Notes: generated by a model not told the origin, from the letters alone. DNA of 12,170 bases from JAVKFF01 sp040226215 (GCA_040226215.1 JAVKFF010000037.1:1-12170), one strand, 5' to 3'; positions 1-11,440 are shown, counted from the first letter of the stretch. Program-made: numbers and translations.

Positions 1-48
1 ACCGTACCCGGAACCGCACCCGGAACCGTACCCGAAACCGCGGCCGGA
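1..48 (+). repeat. 12-base tandem repeat, about four copies, within the coding frame
   Basis: Four successive 12-base units follow the pattern ACCGTACCCGGA with few changes (ACCGCACCCGGA, ACCGTACCCGAA, ACCGCGGCCGGA). In the frame of the downstream gene they encode TVPG, TAPG, TVPE and TAAG, a Pro/Gly linker-like segment. More units may lie left of the window edge. Such repeats can change copy number by slippage. Confidence 0.75.
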
Positions 49-693
49 GCACCGTTCGGCGAGTCGCCGGAGTCGCTGCCAGAGCCGGCCGACGAGCGCG
101 CCCGGCTGGCACGGCTGGCGGCGGTGGTGGTGCCGGGGATCGACTACGAGGCCATGGCCGGGGTGCCGCGGCGCGAGCGCGACTGGGTCGCCACGGCGCG
201 GCTTGCGGTGGCGGAGGCCCGGGCCCGGCTCGACTGGCTGGACATCACCCGGCCGGAGCGCGGGCTGCCGCCGGCCCCCGAGGCACCGCCGGGGCTGAAC
301 GCCCGGCAGACGCGCTTCGCCGAGGCGCTGGCGCGCGGGGCCAGCGGGGCGGAGGCGGCGCGGCTGGCCGGCTACGCGCCGGGCGCGGCGGCGGTCACGG
401 CCAGCCGAATGTTAAGGAATGATAAGGTTTGTTCATACTTTTCGGCGCTGCGGGACCACAACCGCCTGGCTGAGCGGGCCGAGGTGGACGAGCTGGTCGG
501 CCATCTGCGCTGGTCGCTGGCGCGCGGCCGGGCGGCTCAGGACGCCGGCCTCGTCATCCGCTCGGTGGAGGCGATCGCCCGGCTGAAGCGCTACGGCCTC
601 GCCCACGCGCCCTGGCGGCTGGCGCCGGAGGGGCCGGCGGCCGCGGCAGGCGGGTCCGGTGGCGATGGGCGCGGCGAGGCGGGCGGTGGCTGA
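1..693 (+). CDS. Terminase small subunit-like protein, 5' end outside the window
   Basis: The frame is open from the left edge to the TGA at 691-693, giving at least 230 residues. Residues about 100-145 (LNARQTRFAEAL, then GASGAEAARLAGYAPGAA, then ASRMLRNDKV) match the pattern of phage terminase small subunits (Terminase_2 type): a 'L-x-x-x-Q-x-x-F' helix, an 'A-A-x-x-A-G-Y' helix-turn-helix and a 'S-x-x-L-R-N-x-K-V' stretch. That domain normally recognises phage DNA for packaging. GTG codons at 124, 127 and 130 are possible starts, but reading-frame character and codon bias continue upstream into a TVPG/TAPG-type repeat, so I favour a start left of the window. The tail is Gly/Ala-rich and low in complexity. 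No large terminase subunit or other phage gene is visible, so this could be a prophage remnant, a domesticated DNA-binding protein, or the edge of a prophage to the left. Codons 406-441 are AT-rich, unlike the rest. Family call moderate, function not certain. Confidence 0.6.
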   Translation, partial: TVPGTAPGTVPETAAGAPFGESPESLPEPADERARLARLAAVVVPGIDYEAMAGVPRRERDWVATARLAVAEARARLDWLDITRPERGLPPAPEAPPGLNARQTRFAEALARGASGAEAARLAGYAPGAAAVTASRMLRNDKVCSYFSALRDHNRLAERAEVDELVGHLRWSLARGRAAQDAGLVIRSVEAIARLKRYGLAHAPWRLAPEGPAAAAGGSGGDGRGEAGGG

Positions 694-736
694 CGTGGCG
701 GTAGGGCCTGGTGGCCGGAGCGGTGCGCGAGGACGG

Positions 737-782
737 CCGGGATGACGGCTTCGTTCGTCACCACCCGGCATCGTCATCCCGG
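737..782. repeat. REP-like hairpin, GTCATCCCGG type
   Basis: CCGGGATGACG at 737-747 is the exact reverse complement of CGTCATCCCGG at 772-782, giving an 11-bp stem and a 24-base loop. The same GTCATCCCGG word recurs directly at 784-793. The CCCGGnATGAC/GTCATCCCGG theme resembles repetitive extragenic palindromes common in GC-rich Proteobacteria. Copy number in the genome is not known from this window. Confidence 0.6.
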
Positions 783-786
783 TGTC

Positions 787-816
787 ATCCCGGCCGACCG
801 GCGGGAGAGCCGGGAT
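787..816. repeat. REP-like hairpin, second unit
   Basis: ATCCCGGC at 787-794 pairs perfectly with GCCGGGAT at 809-816 around a 14-base loop. It begins within the second GTCATCCCGG word, so this unit is head-to-tail with the hairpin at 737-782. The paired arrangement recalls BIME-type clusters of REP units. Confidence 0.6.
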
Positions 817-851
817 CGGCCGGGCGTCTTCGACCGGCTTCAGCGTCAGGC

Positions 852-1003
852 GAGGACAGGCGGCCGGTCCCGGGTCTGCGAAGCGGTACTCCGCACCGCA
901 TCGCGCCCGGGACGACAACATTTGGACGAGTTAACTGAATCAAGATTTTCGGCGTCACCCCGGCGCCGGCGGCAGGGAGAGCCGGGCGCTGACTGGCGTC
1001 CTC
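852..1003. repeat. Compound repeat element, copy 1 (GAGGAC...GTCCTC)
   Basis: The element begins GAGGAC and ends GTCCTC. Its left 70 bases (852-921) match, with about 59 of 70 identities by hand count, the reverse complement of 7072-7141 in the yqeY-dnaG gap. Both elements contain the word CTGAATCAA near the centre (here 935-943). The right half has diverged or been replaced: instead of the matching arm it holds a REP-like hairpin (954-993). It ends 33 bases from the greA stop codon. It may be a decayed non-autonomous palindromic element. No coding potential is evident. Confidence 0.65.
954..993. repeat. REP-like hairpin downstream of greA
   Basis: GTCA (954-957) and CCCGGC (959-964) pair with GCCGGG (981-986) and TGAC (990-993), with a small asymmetric bulge. 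The loop contains GGCAGGGA, similar to the GGCGGGAGA loop of the hairpin at 787-816, so these are likely members of the same family. Its position after the greA stop suggests a possible 3'-end structure for that transcript. Confidence 0.5.
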
Positions 1004-1035
1004 GCCGGCGTCGCGGGGCGGCCCGGACGGTCGCC

Positions 1036-1509
1036 TCAGTCGAAGCGGATCTCCATGATCTCGTACGATTTGGAGCCGCCGGGGGTGGAGACCTCGACGC
1101 TGTCGCCGACGCCCTTGCCGATCAGCACCCGGGCGAGCGGGGCGGAGATCGAGAGCCGGCCTTCCTTGATGTCGGACTCGTCCTGGCCGACGATCTGGTA
1201 GGTCTTCTCCTCGTCGGTGTCCTCGTCCGCCAGCACCACGGTGGCGCCGAAGGTGACGTTGTCGCCGGCCACCTTCTTGGGGTCGATGATCTCGGCGCGG
1301 GCAATCTTGTCCTCGAGTTCGAGCACACGGCCCTCGATGAAGCTCTGACGCTCGCGGGCCGCATGGTACTCCGCGTTCTCCGAGAGGTCGCCATGCTCGC
1401 GCGCCTCGGCGATCGCCCGGATGATCGCCGGCCGTTCCACCGATTTCAGATGCTTCAGCTCCTCGACCAACCGTTCGTGGCCAGCCTTGGTCATGGGCAC
1501 CTTTTCCAT
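1036..1509 (-). CDS. greA: Transcription elongation factor GreA
   Basis: GreA binds the secondary channel of RNA polymerase and stimulates cleavage of the backtracked RNA 3' end, rescuing stalled elongation complexes. The 157-residue protein has the usual GreA length and two-domain form: an N-terminal coiled coil (about residues 1-75) with the tip motif GDLSENAEYHAA, whose acidic residues D41 and E44 are the expected metal-coordinating pair, and a C-terminal FKBP-like domain (about 80-157) with the GKGVGDSVEV and SYEIMEIRF strands. The frame is open 35 codons further upstream, but MEKVPMT fits the family start and has AGGAAGG about 11 bases upstream. It lies 196 bases downstream of carB on the same strand, and that gap has its own promoter candidate, so greA may be read both from the car operon and independently. 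Confidence 0.97.
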   Translation of the reverse strand: MEKVPMTKAGHERLVEELKHLKSVERPAIIRAIAEAREHGDLSENAEYHAARERQSFIEGRVLELEDKIARAEIIDPKKVAGDNVTFGATVVLADEDTDEEKTYQIVGQDESDIKEGRLSISAPLARVLIGKGVGDSVEVSTPGGSKSYEIMEIRFD

Positions 1510-1562
1510 AGGCGTCTCGCCCTTCCTTGCGAATACCTGGCGGTCGTGCCGCGCCCCGATAG

Positions 1563-1590
1563 CAATGGGGAGCGGCGACCGGTGTTTCAA
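1563..1590 (-). promoter_or_regulatory. Candidate RpoH (heat-shock) type promoter for greA
   Basis: On the minus strand TTGAAA (1585-1590) is followed after exactly 14 bases by CCCCATTG (1563-1570). This matches the known sigma-32 pattern (TTGAAA, 13-15 bases, CCCCAT). It would start RNA roughly 45-50 bases before the greA start codon. The match is visible in sequence; activity is inferred. A housekeeping promoter for greA was not recognised. Confidence 0.4.
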
Positions 1591-1705
1591 TCGCGTACCG
1601 TCGCGCAGCTTCACGCGGCGGGACGCCCTTCGCCTCGAACCCGTGTCCCTTGCTGCGGTGAGGGTAACGCGGTGCGCGGCCGTTCAAGCGGTCGGCGAAA
1701 CGGCG

Positions 1706-4990
<3,285 letters not shown>

Positions 4991-5049
4991 GGGCTATCGG
5001 GGGGTCGGGCGCTTGTTGACGGACGGGGCGGGGCGGCTGGGCGGCGCCG

Positions 5050-6231
5050 TCATCGCTTCATGGCGTCGACGAAGCGTTCGAACAGGTAGTGGCTGTCCTG
5101 CGGCCCGGGCGAGGCCTCCGGATGGTACTGCACGGAGAAGACCGGCCGATCCTTCAGGCGGATGCCCTCGTTGGAGCCGTCGAAGAGGCTGACATGGGTG
5201 ACCTCGACGCCGTCGCCCAGGCTGTCGGGGTCGACCACGAAGCCGTGGTTCTGGCTGGTGATCTCGACCTTGCCGGTGCCGAGGTCCTTGACCGGGTGGT
5301 TGGCGCCGCGGTGACCGGTCTCCATCTTGTGCGTCCTGGCGCCCAGCGCCAGGGCCAGGATCTGGTGTCCGAGGCAGATGCCGAAGACCGGTTTGCCGCT
5401 GTCGACCAGCGCGCGGACCTGCGGCACGGCGTACTCGCCCGTCGCCGCCGGGTCGCCGGGGCCGTTGGCCAGGAAGATGCCGTCGGGCTGGTGGCCGAGG
5501 ATCTCTTCCGCCGTCGACCAGGCGGGCACCACGGTGACGTCGCAGCCGAGGCTGGCGAGCGAGCGCAGGATATTGCGCTTGGCCCCGAAATCCATGGCCA
5601 CGACCTTGTATCTCGGCTCGCTCAGCGCGCCGTAGCCGCCGTCGATCGACCAGCGCGTCTCCGACCAGCGATAGGTCTGGGTCGAGGACACCTCTTTCGC
5701 CAGGTCCATGCCTTCGAGCCCGGGCCAGACGCGCGCTTCGGCGAGGGCCGCGGCGACGTCGATATCGCCATCCGGCGCGTTGACGACGACGCCGCTGGGC
5801 GCCCCGCCATCGCGGATGTGGCGGGTCAGCGCGCGGGTATCGACACCGGCCAGTCCGACCAGGTCACACGACTTCAGCCAGTCGTCGAAATGCCGCTGGG
5901 CGCGCCAGTTCGACGGCTCGGTGATGTCGGTGCGCAGCACCAGGCCGCGGGCCGCCGGGTTGGTCGCCTCCACATCCTCCAGATTGGCCCCCACATTGCC
6001 GACATGCGGAAAGGTGAAGGTGATGATCTGGCCGGCATAGGAGGGATCGGTCATCACCTCCTGGTAGCCGGTCATCGAGGTGTTGAAGCAGACCTCGCCC
6101 ACCCGTCGCCCGGCCGCGCCGATACCGCGGCCCCACAGGACCGTGCCATCGGCCAGCACCAGGGCACCGGTGGCGCCCTCCGGCTGCCTGGCGGGGGGGC
6201 GCGTGGTCGGGGATGCGGGATCGCCCGGCAT
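5050..6231 (-). CDS. carA: Carbamoyl-phosphate synthase small subunit (glutaminase)
   Basis: CarA hydrolyses glutamine and passes the ammonia through a tunnel to CarB. The 393 residues fit the family length. An N-terminal CPSase small-chain domain (about 20-160, with GEVCFNTSMTGYQEVMTDPSY) is followed by a class I glutamine amidotransferase domain (about 208-390). The nucleophile is Cys286 in GICLGHQ, and the partner residues are His370 and Glu372 in QYHPEASPGP. The frame stays open to 6684, but the upstream part is not family-like. The ATG at 6229-6231 is preceded by GGAAGGAAG about 5 bases away, which decides the start. The first 17 residues (MPGDPASPTTRPPARQP) are a Pro-rich extension before the conserved fold. 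It is the first gene of a carA-carB-(greA) transcription unit and is divergent from yqeY. Confidence 0.97.
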   Translation of the reverse strand: MPGDPASPTTRPPARQPEGATGALVLADGTVLWGRGIGAAGRRVGEVCFNTSMTGYQEVMTDPSYAGQIITFTFPHVGNVGANLEDVEATNPAARGLVLRTDITEPSNWRAQRHFDDWLKSCDLVGLAGVDTRALTRHIRDGGAPSGVVVNAPDGDIDVAAALAEARVWPGLEGMDLAKEVSSTQTYRWSETRWSIDGGYGALSEPRYKVVAMDFGAKRNILRSLASLGCDVTVVPAWSTAEEILGHQPDGIFLANGPGDPAATGEYAVPQVRALVDSGKPVFGICLGHQILALALGARTHKMETGHRGANHPVKDLGTGKVEITSQNHGFVVDPDSLGDGVEVTHVSLFDGSNEGIRLKDRPVFSVQYHPEASPGPQDSHYLFERFVDAMKR

Positions 6232-6268
6232 TGCTGCTTCCTTCCACTGACGTGCTTGAACCGGGTAG

Positions 6269-6297
6269 CACCTACATCGTTGCGGGCAGGGCGTCAA
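6269..6297 (-). promoter_or_regulatory. Candidate promoter for carA
   Basis: On the minus strand TTGACG (6292-6297) is separated by 17 bases from TAGGTG (6269-6274). The -35 is close to the housekeeping consensus and the spacing is ideal, while the -10 is weak, as is common in GC-rich Alphaproteobacteria. A small palindrome (GTAG-cac-CTAC, 6265-6275) overlaps the -10. No attenuator or PyrR-type leader was recognised. Confidence 0.35.
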
Positions 6298-6339
6298 AGG
6301 CCGGGCGACCCCATTTGGCGCATGGCGCGTCTGTCGGCC

Positions 6340-6368
6340 TTGCGGAAGTGCCGGCAAAGGATTAGCTA
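6340..6368 (+). promoter_or_regulatory. Candidate promoter for yqeY
   Basis: TTGCGG (6340-6345) is followed after 17 bases by TAGCTA (6363-6368), about 130 bases before the yqeY start. The region is the least GC-rich part of the divergent gap. The match is modest, and the pair of promoters would run back to back with that of carA. Confidence 0.3.
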
Positions 6369-6499
6369 TCTCGGCTCGCCGCCGGACGACCGGGCCCACC
6401 GGACAGGCCGCCTTGGGGTTTGCCGCCGGCAGACGGACCGGGTGAACACGCCGGAGCGGCGGGACTTGGGACACGAGATTTCGGAGTGGCAAGGTCGAC

Positions 6500-6955
6500 A
6501 TGATCCGCCAACGATTCAACGAAGCGCTGAAGGACGCCATGCGCGCCAAGGACGAGATCGCCCTGGCGACCGTGCGGCTGATCCTGGCGGCGCTGAAGGA
6601 CCGCGACATCGCCGCGCGCAGCACCGGCAACACCGAGGGCATCCCCGACGACGACGTGCTGAACATGCTGCAGACCATGGTCAAGCAGCGGCGCGAGTCG
6701 ATCAGCCTCTACGAGCAGGGCGGCCGGCTGGACCTGGCCGAACAGGAGGCGGCGGAGATCGCCGTCATCCAGCGCTTCCTGCCCAAGCAGATGGACGAGG
6801 GCGAGATCAAGGTCGCGGTCGACGGCGTGATCAAGGAGCTCAACGCCTCCAGCCTGAAGGACATGGGCCGGACCATGGCGGCGCTGCGCGACCGCTATGC
6901 CGGCCAGATGGATTTCGGCAAGGCCAGCGGCATCGTCAAGACGCAGCTCGCCTGA
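6500..6955 (+). CDS. yqeY: GatB/YqeY domain-containing protein
   Basis: This 151-residue protein matches the stand-alone YqeY family, related to the C-terminal domain of the GatB and GatE tRNA-dependent amidotransferase subunits. Family-typical stretches are MIRQRFNEALKDAMRAKD at the start, LRLILAALKDRDI-like TVRLILAALKDRDI (about 24-37), the R-x-x-S-I-x-x-Y motif (RRESISLYEQGGR, about 68-80), E-x-x-E-I-x-x-I-x-x-F-L-P (AEIAVIQRFLPKQM), and the closing ALRDRYAGQMDFGKAS segment. The exact role is unknown; no catalytic residues are expected. The ATG at 6500 fits the family N-terminus and has AAGG about 6 bases upstream. It leads the yqeY-dnaG-rpoD cluster, an order well known in Alphaproteobacteria. 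A long inverted repeat sits between it and dnaG. Confidence 0.95.
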   Translation: MIRQRFNEALKDAMRAKDEIALATVRLILAALKDRDIAARSTGNTEGIPDDDVLNMLQTMVKQRRESISLYEQGGRLDLAEQEAAEIAVIQRFLPKQMDEGEIKVAVDGVIKELNASSLKDMGRTMAALRDRYAGQMDFGKASGIVKTQLA

Positions 6956-6982
6956 GGGCGGGGCGGGGGGCGCGGTGTCGAC

Positions 6983-7141
6983 GAGGACGGCCGGCCGGTC
7001 CCGAGTCTGCGGCGCATCACTGCGTGCTGCACCGCGCACGGGACGACGAAGACCTTCTGCTGAATCAACAATCTGTGTCGTCCCGGGCGCGATGCGGCGC
7101 GAAGTGCCGCTTCGCAGAACCGGGACCGGCCGGGCGTCCTC
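6983..7141. repeat. Compound repeat element, copy 2: long imperfect inverted repeat
   Basis: Left arm 6983-7052 and right arm 7072-7141 are inverted copies of one another (about 56 of 70 positions by hand count) around a 19-base spacer containing CTGAATCAA (7060-7068). The ends are GAGGAC and GTCCTC, as in the element at 852-1003. Transcribed, it would fold into a hairpin of about 160 bases between yqeY and dnaG. No transposase is encoded, and no flanking target duplication is obvious. Candidates are a MITE-like or large BIME/REP-like element. It could also act as a processing or termination structure separating yqeY from dnaG. Confidence 0.75.
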
Positions 7142-7162
7142 GCCGGCCCGCCGCAGGCCGGC
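7142..7162. repeat. Perfect short palindrome adjoining the long repeat
   Basis: GCCGGCC (7142-7148) pairs with GGCCGGC (7156-7162) around a 7-base loop, immediately after the end of the compound element and 74 bases before the dnaG start. It has no following T-run, so it is not a canonical terminator. It may be part of the repeat family's flank. Confidence 0.45.
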
Positions 7163-7236
7163 CGCGCATGATCCCGGATCGCCCTCACGGCCGCCCGGCT
7201 AGCCGCCTCCGCCCGACATGAAGTAGGCTCCAGCCC

Positions 7237-9087
7237 ATGGCCCTGCCTCCCTCCTTCCTCGACGAGATCCGCGACCGGGTGCCGGTCTCGGAGGTGGTCG
7301 GGCGCGCGGTCAAGCTGACCCGGGCGGGGCGGGAGTTCAAGGGCCTCTGCCCCTTCCACAAGGAGAAGTCGCCCTCCTTCACCGTCAATGACGACAAGGG
7401 CTTCTACCACTGCTTCGGCTGCGGCGCGCATGGCGACGTCATCAGCTTCCTGACCGATCACGACCGCATGGCCTTCATGGACGCGGTGGAAATTCTGGCC
7501 GGCCGGGCCGGGCTCGCCATGCCGGAACAGACGCCCGAGGCCAGGCGCGAGGAGGCCCGGCGCAAGACGCTGCACGAGACCATCGAGGAGGCCTGCCGCT
7601 TCTTCGAGGAGCAGTTGGCCGAGCCCGCCGGGCGAACGGCCCGGGCGTATCTGGAGGGCCGCGGCGTCGATCCGGAAACCATGCGGACCTTCCGCCTGGG
7701 CTACGCGCCGCGCGACGGCACGCTGCTCGCCCACATGAAGGCCAGGGGCTTCGAGCTCGACCAGCTGATCGAGGCCGGACTGGCGCGGCGACCCGATGAC
7801 GGCCGCGATGCCTATGCCTTCTTCCGCGACCGGGTGATCTTCCCGGTGGAGGACCGGCGCGGCAGGGTCGTCGCCTTCGGCGGCCGGGTGCTGGAGGGCG
7901 ACGGGCCGAAATACGTCAACTCCAGCGACAACCCGCTCTTCCACAAGGGTCAGCTGCTCTACAACTTCGCCCGGGCGCGCCAGGCGGCCGGGCAGGGCCA
8001 TTCGGTCGTCGTGGTCGAGGGCTATATGGACGTCATCGCCCTGGTGAAGGCGGGCTTCCGAGGCGCGGTCGCCCCGCTCGGCACGGCGCTGACCGAGGAG
8101 CAGATCAAGCTGCTCTGGCAGGTGACCAAGACGCCCTATCTCTGCTTCGACGGCGACGAGGCGGGTGGCCGCGCGGCCCTGCGCGCCGTCGACCGGCTGT
8201 TCCCGCACCTCGTGCCCGACCGCTCGGTTCGCATCGCCTACATGTCGGCGGGCGAGGATCCCGACAGCCTGATCCGCAATGTCGGCCGCCAGGCCATGCG
8301 CGAGGTGCTGCAGCAGGGTCACAGCCTGGCGGAGACGGTATGGCGGGCTGCGGTGACGGCGCACAGCGTATCGACGCCGGAGGGCCGGGCGGGGCTGCGC
8401 ACCGCACTGCGCCAGCGCGCCCAGTCGATCCACGACCCGGAGGTGCGCGAGGCCTACCGACGCGATTTCGACGAGCGCTTCCTCGCCGCCTATGGCGCGC
8501 GTCGGGGAGGATATGACGGGCGCGACCGCGGCCAGGCCGGAATGGGCTATGGTGGTGGGGGCTATCGCCGACAGGGTGGCGACCGGCGCTTCGTGCCGCC
8601 GGGCCCGCGGCCGGGCGGGCGCAAATCGGCCACCGGTGTGGCGCATGTCCTGCTCGCCGGTATCGTCAGGCACCCGGCGCTGGCCGACGACCTGCTGGAG
8701 CCGCTCGGCCTGCTCGACCTGCCTGACCCGCGGATGGCGGCGCTGCGCGATGCCGTCATGGCATATCTGGCCGCCGGCGAGGGCCTTGATTCGTCTCGGC
8801 TTGGCTCCCATTTGACGTCGATCGGACTGGAGGACGCCGTGATGCGCCTCCAGAGTCTGGTGAGGGACCGCGCCCCATTCCTGTTCATCGAAGGGGATGA
8901 GGAGCGCGTCCGCCAAGGCCTCGTATCGGCTTGGCACCACCATCTCGGGCGGCAGTTGCGTGACGAGCTGGATGCGGCACGATCGCGGGCCCAGAGCGAG
9001 CCGACGGATGGCAATCTGGCGAGGGTGCGCGAACTGGCGCGGCTCGTCGACGGCCACCGGATCGGGTTCGATGACCAGGGATCGTGA
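7237..9087 (+). CDS. dnaG: DNA primase DnaG
   Basis: DnaG lays down the short RNA primers for lagging-strand replication and is recruited by the DnaB helicase. The 616-residue protein carries the CHC2 zinc-binding domain at the N-terminus (Cys38, His41, Cys59, Cys62 in CPFHKEKSPSF and HCFGCG), the catalytic core (about 125-255 with DRVIFPVEDRRGRVVAFGGR near 198-217 and PKYVNSS near 224-230), and the TOPRIM fold (about 255-340) with Glu261 of VVEGYMDV and Asp305/Asp307 of FDGDEAG. A Gly/Arg-rich linker at about 421-464 precedes the C-terminal DnaB-interacting domain (about 465-610). The ATG at 7237 is family-like (MALPPSFLDEIRDRVPVSEVVG), and only a weak ribosome site is visible. It is followed by rpoD after 244 bases, as in the macromolecular-synthesis clusters of many bacteria. 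Confidence 0.98.
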   Translation: MALPPSFLDEIRDRVPVSEVVGRAVKLTRAGREFKGLCPFHKEKSPSFTVNDDKGFYHCFGCGAHGDVISFLTDHDRMAFMDAVEILAGRAGLAMPEQTPEARREEARRKTLHETIEEACRFFEEQLAEPAGRTARAYLEGRGVDPETMRTFRLGYAPRDGTLLAHMKARGFELDQLIEAGLARRPDDGRDAYAFFRDRVIFPVEDRRGRVVAFGGRVLEGDGPKYVNSSDNPLFHKGQLLYNFARARQAAGQGHSVVVVEGYMDVIALVKAGFRGAVAPLGTALTEEQIKLLWQVTKTPYLCFDGDEAGGRAALRAVDRLFPHLVPDRSVRIAYMSAGEDPDSLIRNVGRQAMREVLQQGHSLAETVWRAAVTAHSVSTPEGRAGLRTALRQRAQSIHDPEVREAYRRDFDERFLAAYGARRGGYDGRDRGQAGMGYGGGGYRRQGGDRRFVPPGPRPGGRKSATGVAHVLLAGIVRHPALADDLLEPLGLLDLPDPRMAALRDAVMAYLAAGEGLDSSRLGSHLTSIGLEDAVMRLQSLVRDRAPFLFIEGDEERVRQGLVSAWHHHLGRQLRDELDAARSRAQSEPTDGNLARVRELARLVDGHRIGFDDQGS

Positions 9088-9161
9088 GCGACGGCATCGC
9101 GGTACGATCCGGAGACCGATAACGCAGGCATCACAAAGCTGCGGCGAACAGAGTGTGGCAA

Positions 9162-9191
9162 CTGGCAAATCGCGCTCAGTTGCGTTATGGC
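9162..9191 (+). promoter_or_regulatory. Weak candidate promoter upstream of rpoD
   Basis: CTGGCA (9162-9167) and TATGGC (9186-9191) are 18 bases apart in the most AT-leaning part of the dnaG-rpoD gap. The match is poor (about 4/6 and 3/6 to consensus). A promoter is expected in a 244-base gap before a sigma factor gene, but this exact site is tentative. Confidence 0.2.
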
Positions 9192-9269
9192 TAGTCTCTT
9201 GTCCGAACCGCCACGGCATCGCCGGACGGAACCGGAACGGAGGGGATTAGCACACGATCGAAGGACGTG

Positions 9270-9290
9270 CTGCCGGCGATCCGCCGGCAG
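9270..9290 (+). promoter_or_regulatory. Hairpin in the likely rpoD leader
   Basis: CTGCCGGC (9270-9277) pairs perfectly with GCCGGCAG (9283-9290) around the loop GATCC. It lies 41 bases before the rpoD ATG and upstream of the AGAGGAAG ribosome site. There is no T-run after it. It could be a terminator-like end for dnaG transcripts, a leader structure for rpoD, or chance in GC-rich DNA. Confidence 0.4.
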
Positions 9291-9331
9291 GCGATGCGTG
9301 TTCTAGGGGTCAAGAGAGGAAGCCACCGGCG

Positions 9332-11428
<2,097 letters not shown>

Positions 11429-11440
11429 ACGGGGACGACT

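Larger units (their letters stand above)
694..1035. other. Gene-free, palindrome-rich gap between convergent genes
   Basis: This 342-base gap lies between the 3' ends of the terminase-like gene (+) and greA (-). I see no credible gene. The short open frames here are GC-driven and cross the palindromes. It holds three REP-like hairpins (737-782, 787-816, 954-993) and one compound element bounded by GAGGAC/GTCCTC (852-1003). There is no T-run typical of an intrinsic terminator after any hairpin, although they could still end or protect the converging transcripts. Confidence 0.7.

Noticed and set aside
1036..1614. A greA start at 1614 giving 192 residues
   Set aside because: GreA proteins are about 157-160 residues; the internal ATG at 1509 gives MEKVPMT with a ribosome site, and the longer form would cover the promoter candidate.
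433..1687. Overlapping frames in the 694-1035 gap (for example 742-1851 + and 785-1687 -)
   Set aside because: They run through REP-like palindromes and antisense to greA. Their shared 'SSRARCGA' peptides with the 7072-7141 region reflect the DNA repeat, not a protein family.
5050..6684. A carA start at 6684 giving 544 residues
   Set aside because: The extra 151 residues are unlike any CarA, cross the divergent promoter region and overlap yqeY. The ATG at 6231 has a strong ribosome site and gives the family length.
6983..7141. Insertion sequence or intrinsic terminator
   Set aside because: There is no transposase frame and no clear target duplication for an IS, and no T-run after the stem for a standard terminator.
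6895..9219. A 774-codon open frame on the minus strand opposite dnaG
   Set aside because: This is another GC-driven antisense frame; dnaG on the plus strand has all catalytic and zinc-binding motifs.
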